Shown piece by piece: positions 4,276 to 5,856 of a DNA stretch of 5,856 bases. Source of the stretch: an uncultured Eggerthellaceae bacterium (lineage in GTDB: Bacteria > Actinomycetota > Coriobacteriia > Coriobacteriales > Eggerthellaceae). The stretch covers positions 1 through 5,856 of the forward strand of contig CASTMW010000090.1 in the NCBI GenBank assembly GCA_949450265.1, given 5' to 3'. Each line of letters opens with the position of its first letter. Within the stretch, counting starts at the first letter, position 1. The notes under the pieces were generated by a model. The model was not told the DNA's origin and made no database searches. It saw only the letters and a list, made by a program, of their open reading frames with translations. A program made the translations under genes and the position numbers.

Positions 4276-5202
4276 ATGAGTCAGACCGCTGGTGCCCCGC
4301 GCGCGGGCGCGCCCACGTTCCAAGATGTGATCATGAATCTGCAGCGCTACTGGGCAGAGCAGGGTTGCGTGGTGCTGCAACCCTACGACAACGAAGTGGG
4401 TGCGGGCACCAACGCGCCTGCCACCACGCTGCGCGCGTTGGGGCCACAAACGTGGCGCACGGCCTATGTGCAGGGGTGCCGACGTCCCACTGACGGGCGC
4501 TACGGTGAGAACCCGAACCGCTTGCAGTTCTACTACCAGTTCCAGGTGCTCATCAAGCCCTCTCCTGACGACATCCAGGACCTGTACCTGGGGTCGCTCG
4601 AGGCCATCGGCATCGACGTGGCCGCCCATGATGTGCGCTTCGTCGAAGACGACTGGGAAAGCCCGACGCTCGGTGCGTGGGGTCTTGGCTGGGAAGTGTG
4701 GATCGACGGCATGGAGGTCACGCAGTTCACCTACTTCCAGCAGGTAGGCGGGTTCGAATGCGATCCGGTGCCCGCCGAGATCGCCTACGGCCTTGAGCGT
4801 CTGACCATGTTCGTGCAGGGCGTGGACTCGGTCTATGACATCGTGTGGAGCCGCGGCTCCGATGGTGTCACGTTCACCTATGGGGATGTGTACCTAGAGA
4901 ACGAGCGAGAATACTCCGCCTACAACTTCGAGGTGGCCGATACTGACTTCCTCTTCCAGGAATTCGCGGACCGCGAAGCGGAATGTCTGCGCACCTTGGA
5001 AGCGGGACTGCCGCTTCCCGCTTATGACAGCGTGCTGAAATGCTGCCATACGTTCAATCTGCTGGATGCGCGCGGCGTCATCTCCGCTACCGAGCGCATG
5101 TCCTACATCCTGCGCGTGCGCACGTTGGCGAAGGCGTGCTGCGAATCGTACATGGAACATGTTGTTGGCTTATCCGCAACTGATGAGAAGGAGGTGGCGT
5201 AG
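4276..5202 (+). CDS. glyQ: Glycyl-tRNA synthetase alpha subunit
   Basis: This is the alpha subunit (308 residues) of the bacterial two-gene glycyl-tRNA synthetase, a class II enzyme. It holds the catalytic core for glycine activation, and the beta subunit (next gene) supplies tRNA recognition. Recognisable blocks: TFQDVIMNLQRYWAEQGCVV (14-33), QPYDNEVGAGT (35-45), RRPTDGRYGENPNRLQFYYQ (69-88), FVEDDWESPTLGAWGLGWEV (122-141), EVTQFTYFQQVGG (147-159) and YGLERLTMFVQGVDSVYDIV (171-190). Before the RRPTDGRYG block the near-universal VQPS reads VQGC (65-68). Two adjacent-Cys pairs (256-257, 288-289) occur where other species often have Ala. The ATG at 4276 follows GAGGAG (4262-4267) by 8 bases. 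An in-frame GTG at 4270 would leave only 2 bases. The beta gene starts 3 bases after the stop. Confidence 0.97.
   Translation: MSQTAGAPRAGAPTFQDVIMNLQRYWAEQGCVVLQPYDNEVGAGTNAPATTLRALGPQTWRTAYVQGCRRPTDGRYGENPNRLQFYYQFQVLIKPSPDDIQDLYLGSLEAIGIDVAAHDVRFVEDDWESPTLGAWGLGWEVWIDGMEVTQFTYFQQVGGFECDPVPAEIAYGLERLTMFVQGVDSVYDIVWSRGSDGVTFTYGDVYLENEREYSAYNFEVADTDFLFQEFADREAECLRTLEAGLPLPAYDSVLKCCHTFNLLDARGVISATERMSYILRVRTLAKACCESYMEHVVGLSATDEKEVA
5188..5195 (+). promoter_or_regulatory. Full-consensus Shine-Dalgarno of glyS
   Basis: AAGGAGGT, complementary to the 16S 3' end over its whole length, lies 10 bases before the glyS ATG at 5206 and encodes the final KEV codons of glyQ. It fixes the glyS start and is the strongest ribosome binding site seen in the window, fitting the need for equal amounts of both subunits. 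Confidence 0.8.
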
Positions 5203-5205
5203 GCG

Positions 5206-5856
5206 ATGGGGGACAAGCAGACGCTCGCCTTCGAGATAGGCACCGAGGAAATTCCGGCGTTCGACCTGAAGGCCGCCACCGCCCAGTTGGCGCGCCTTGT
5301 GCCCGAGGCGCTTGATGCCAAGCGTATCCCGCATGGGGATGTGGCCATCTATTCCAGCCCGCGCCGTTTGATCGCGCTGGTGGCTGATGTGGCTGCTGCC
5401 ACCGAGTGTACCGTGGAGGTGTTTCGCGGGCCGAAGGCGCAGATCGCTTTCGATGAGGTGGGTGCGCCCACTAAGGCGGCTCAAGGCTTCGCGCGCGGGA
5501 AGGGGCTTGATGCCGCCCAGCTCGAACGCCGTGAAGAGGACGGCGTGGAATACGTGTTCGCTACGGTCGAGACCCCCGCGATGGAGGTCGCTTCGCTTTT
5601 GCCCGAGGTGCTGGTGGGCTTGATCGAGTCCATCTCGTGGCCCAAGTCGATGCGCTGGGGCACCATGCGCGCCTTGTTCAGCCGCCCGGTCAGGTGGCTG
5701 TGCGCCATGTTGGGCGATGCGGTCATCCCGGTCACGTTCGCGGGCGTGTCCTCTGAGGCTGCCACGCGTGGACATCGTTTCCTGAGCCCGGGGCCCCATG
5801 CGGTGCCCTGCGCCGATAAGCTGCTCGAGGTGGTGCGCGGGGCGTTCGTGGTGCCC
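5206..5856 (+). CDS. glyS: Glycyl-tRNA synthetase beta subunit, N-terminal fragment (3' end outside window)
   Basis: The frame is open from the ATG at 5206 to the last base, giving 217 residues of a protein usually near 690. The beta subunit of the tetrameric glycyl-tRNA synthetase binds tRNA-Gly and is needed for aminoacylation together with GlyQ. Family motifs in order: LAFEIGTEEIPAFDL (7-21), YSSPRRLIALV (49-59), FRGPKAQIAFD (73-83), TKAAQGFARGKG (89-100), SISWPKSMRWG (142-152), LFSRPVRWL (157-165) and TRGHRFLSPGP (187-197). The start is supported by a consensus AAGGAGGT 10 bases upstream and by the EIGTEEIP block lying within the first 20 residues, as expected. No frameshift or stop interrupts the visible part. 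It directly follows glyQ in the normal glyQ-glyS arrangement. Confidence 0.96.
   Translation, partial: MGDKQTLAFEIGTEEIPAFDLKAATAQLARLVPEALDAKRIPHGDVAIYSSPRRLIALVADVAAATECTVEVFRGPKAQIAFDEVGAPTKAAQGFARGKGLDAAQLERREEDGVEYVFATVETPAMEVASLLPEVLVGLIESISWPKSMRWGTMRALFSRPVRWLCAMLGDAVIPVTFAGVSSEAATRGHRFLSPGPHAVPCADKLLEVVRGAFVVP

Noticed and set aside
5170..5799. Antisense open frame (209 codons) opposite glyS
   Set aside because: Shadow of glyS, whose motifs are unmistakable on the + strand; no independent support.
1..5856. Mobile element, CRISPR array, tRNA/rRNA gene, riboswitch or novel gene system
   Set aside because: No transposase, direct-repeat array, cloverleaf, T-box or unexplained gap large enough was seen; conserved housekeeping genes cover almost every base.

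Overview
The window is a dense, single-strand block of housekeeping genes from a GC-rich bacterium. All genes lie on the + strand and overlap or are separated by only a few bases. Order: ftsY (3' end only) - ffh - rpsP - khpA - rimM - trmD - lepB - glyQ - glyS (5' end only). Three things point to the Actinobacteria, most plausibly the Coriobacteriia/Eggerthellaceae: G/C-ending codons, the S16-KH-RimM-TrmD-signal peptidase order, and a two-subunit (alpha2beta2-type) glycyl-tRNA synthetase. The RimM N-terminus also resembles Eggerthella-type sequences as I remember them. The genus is not resolved, and the assignment rests on recall, not on a search.

Region by region. Positions 1-1668 hold the protein-targeting GTPase pair: the C-terminus of the SRP receptor FtsY, then, after a 3-base gap, the complete SRP GTPase Ffh. 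Positions 1669-1769 are the only sizeable gap (101 bases). It holds a GC hairpin, two perfect 8-bp palindromes, a plausible sigma-70-type promoter and a T7 tract. Positions 1770-4230 hold a tightly packed ribosome/tRNA maturation set: S16, the KH protein KhpA, the 16S maturation factor RimM and the tRNA m1G37 methyltransferase TrmD. TrmD overlaps signal peptidase I (LepB) by four bases. A 45-base gap with a hairpin and short T-run leads into glyQ-glyS (4276 to the window end).

Together the genes serve translation and the export of its products: ribosome assembly (S16, RimM, KhpA), reading-frame maintenance (TrmD), glycine charging (GlyQS), co-translational membrane targeting (FtsY, Ffh) and signal-peptide removal (LepB).

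I found no mobile element, CRISPR array, tRNA/rRNA gene, defence system or obviously novel system. The points worth a second look are small: residue changes in conserved motifs (Ffh, RimM, TrmD, GlyQ), a long FtsY tail, the absence of rplS between trmD and lepB, and the palindromes before rpsP.
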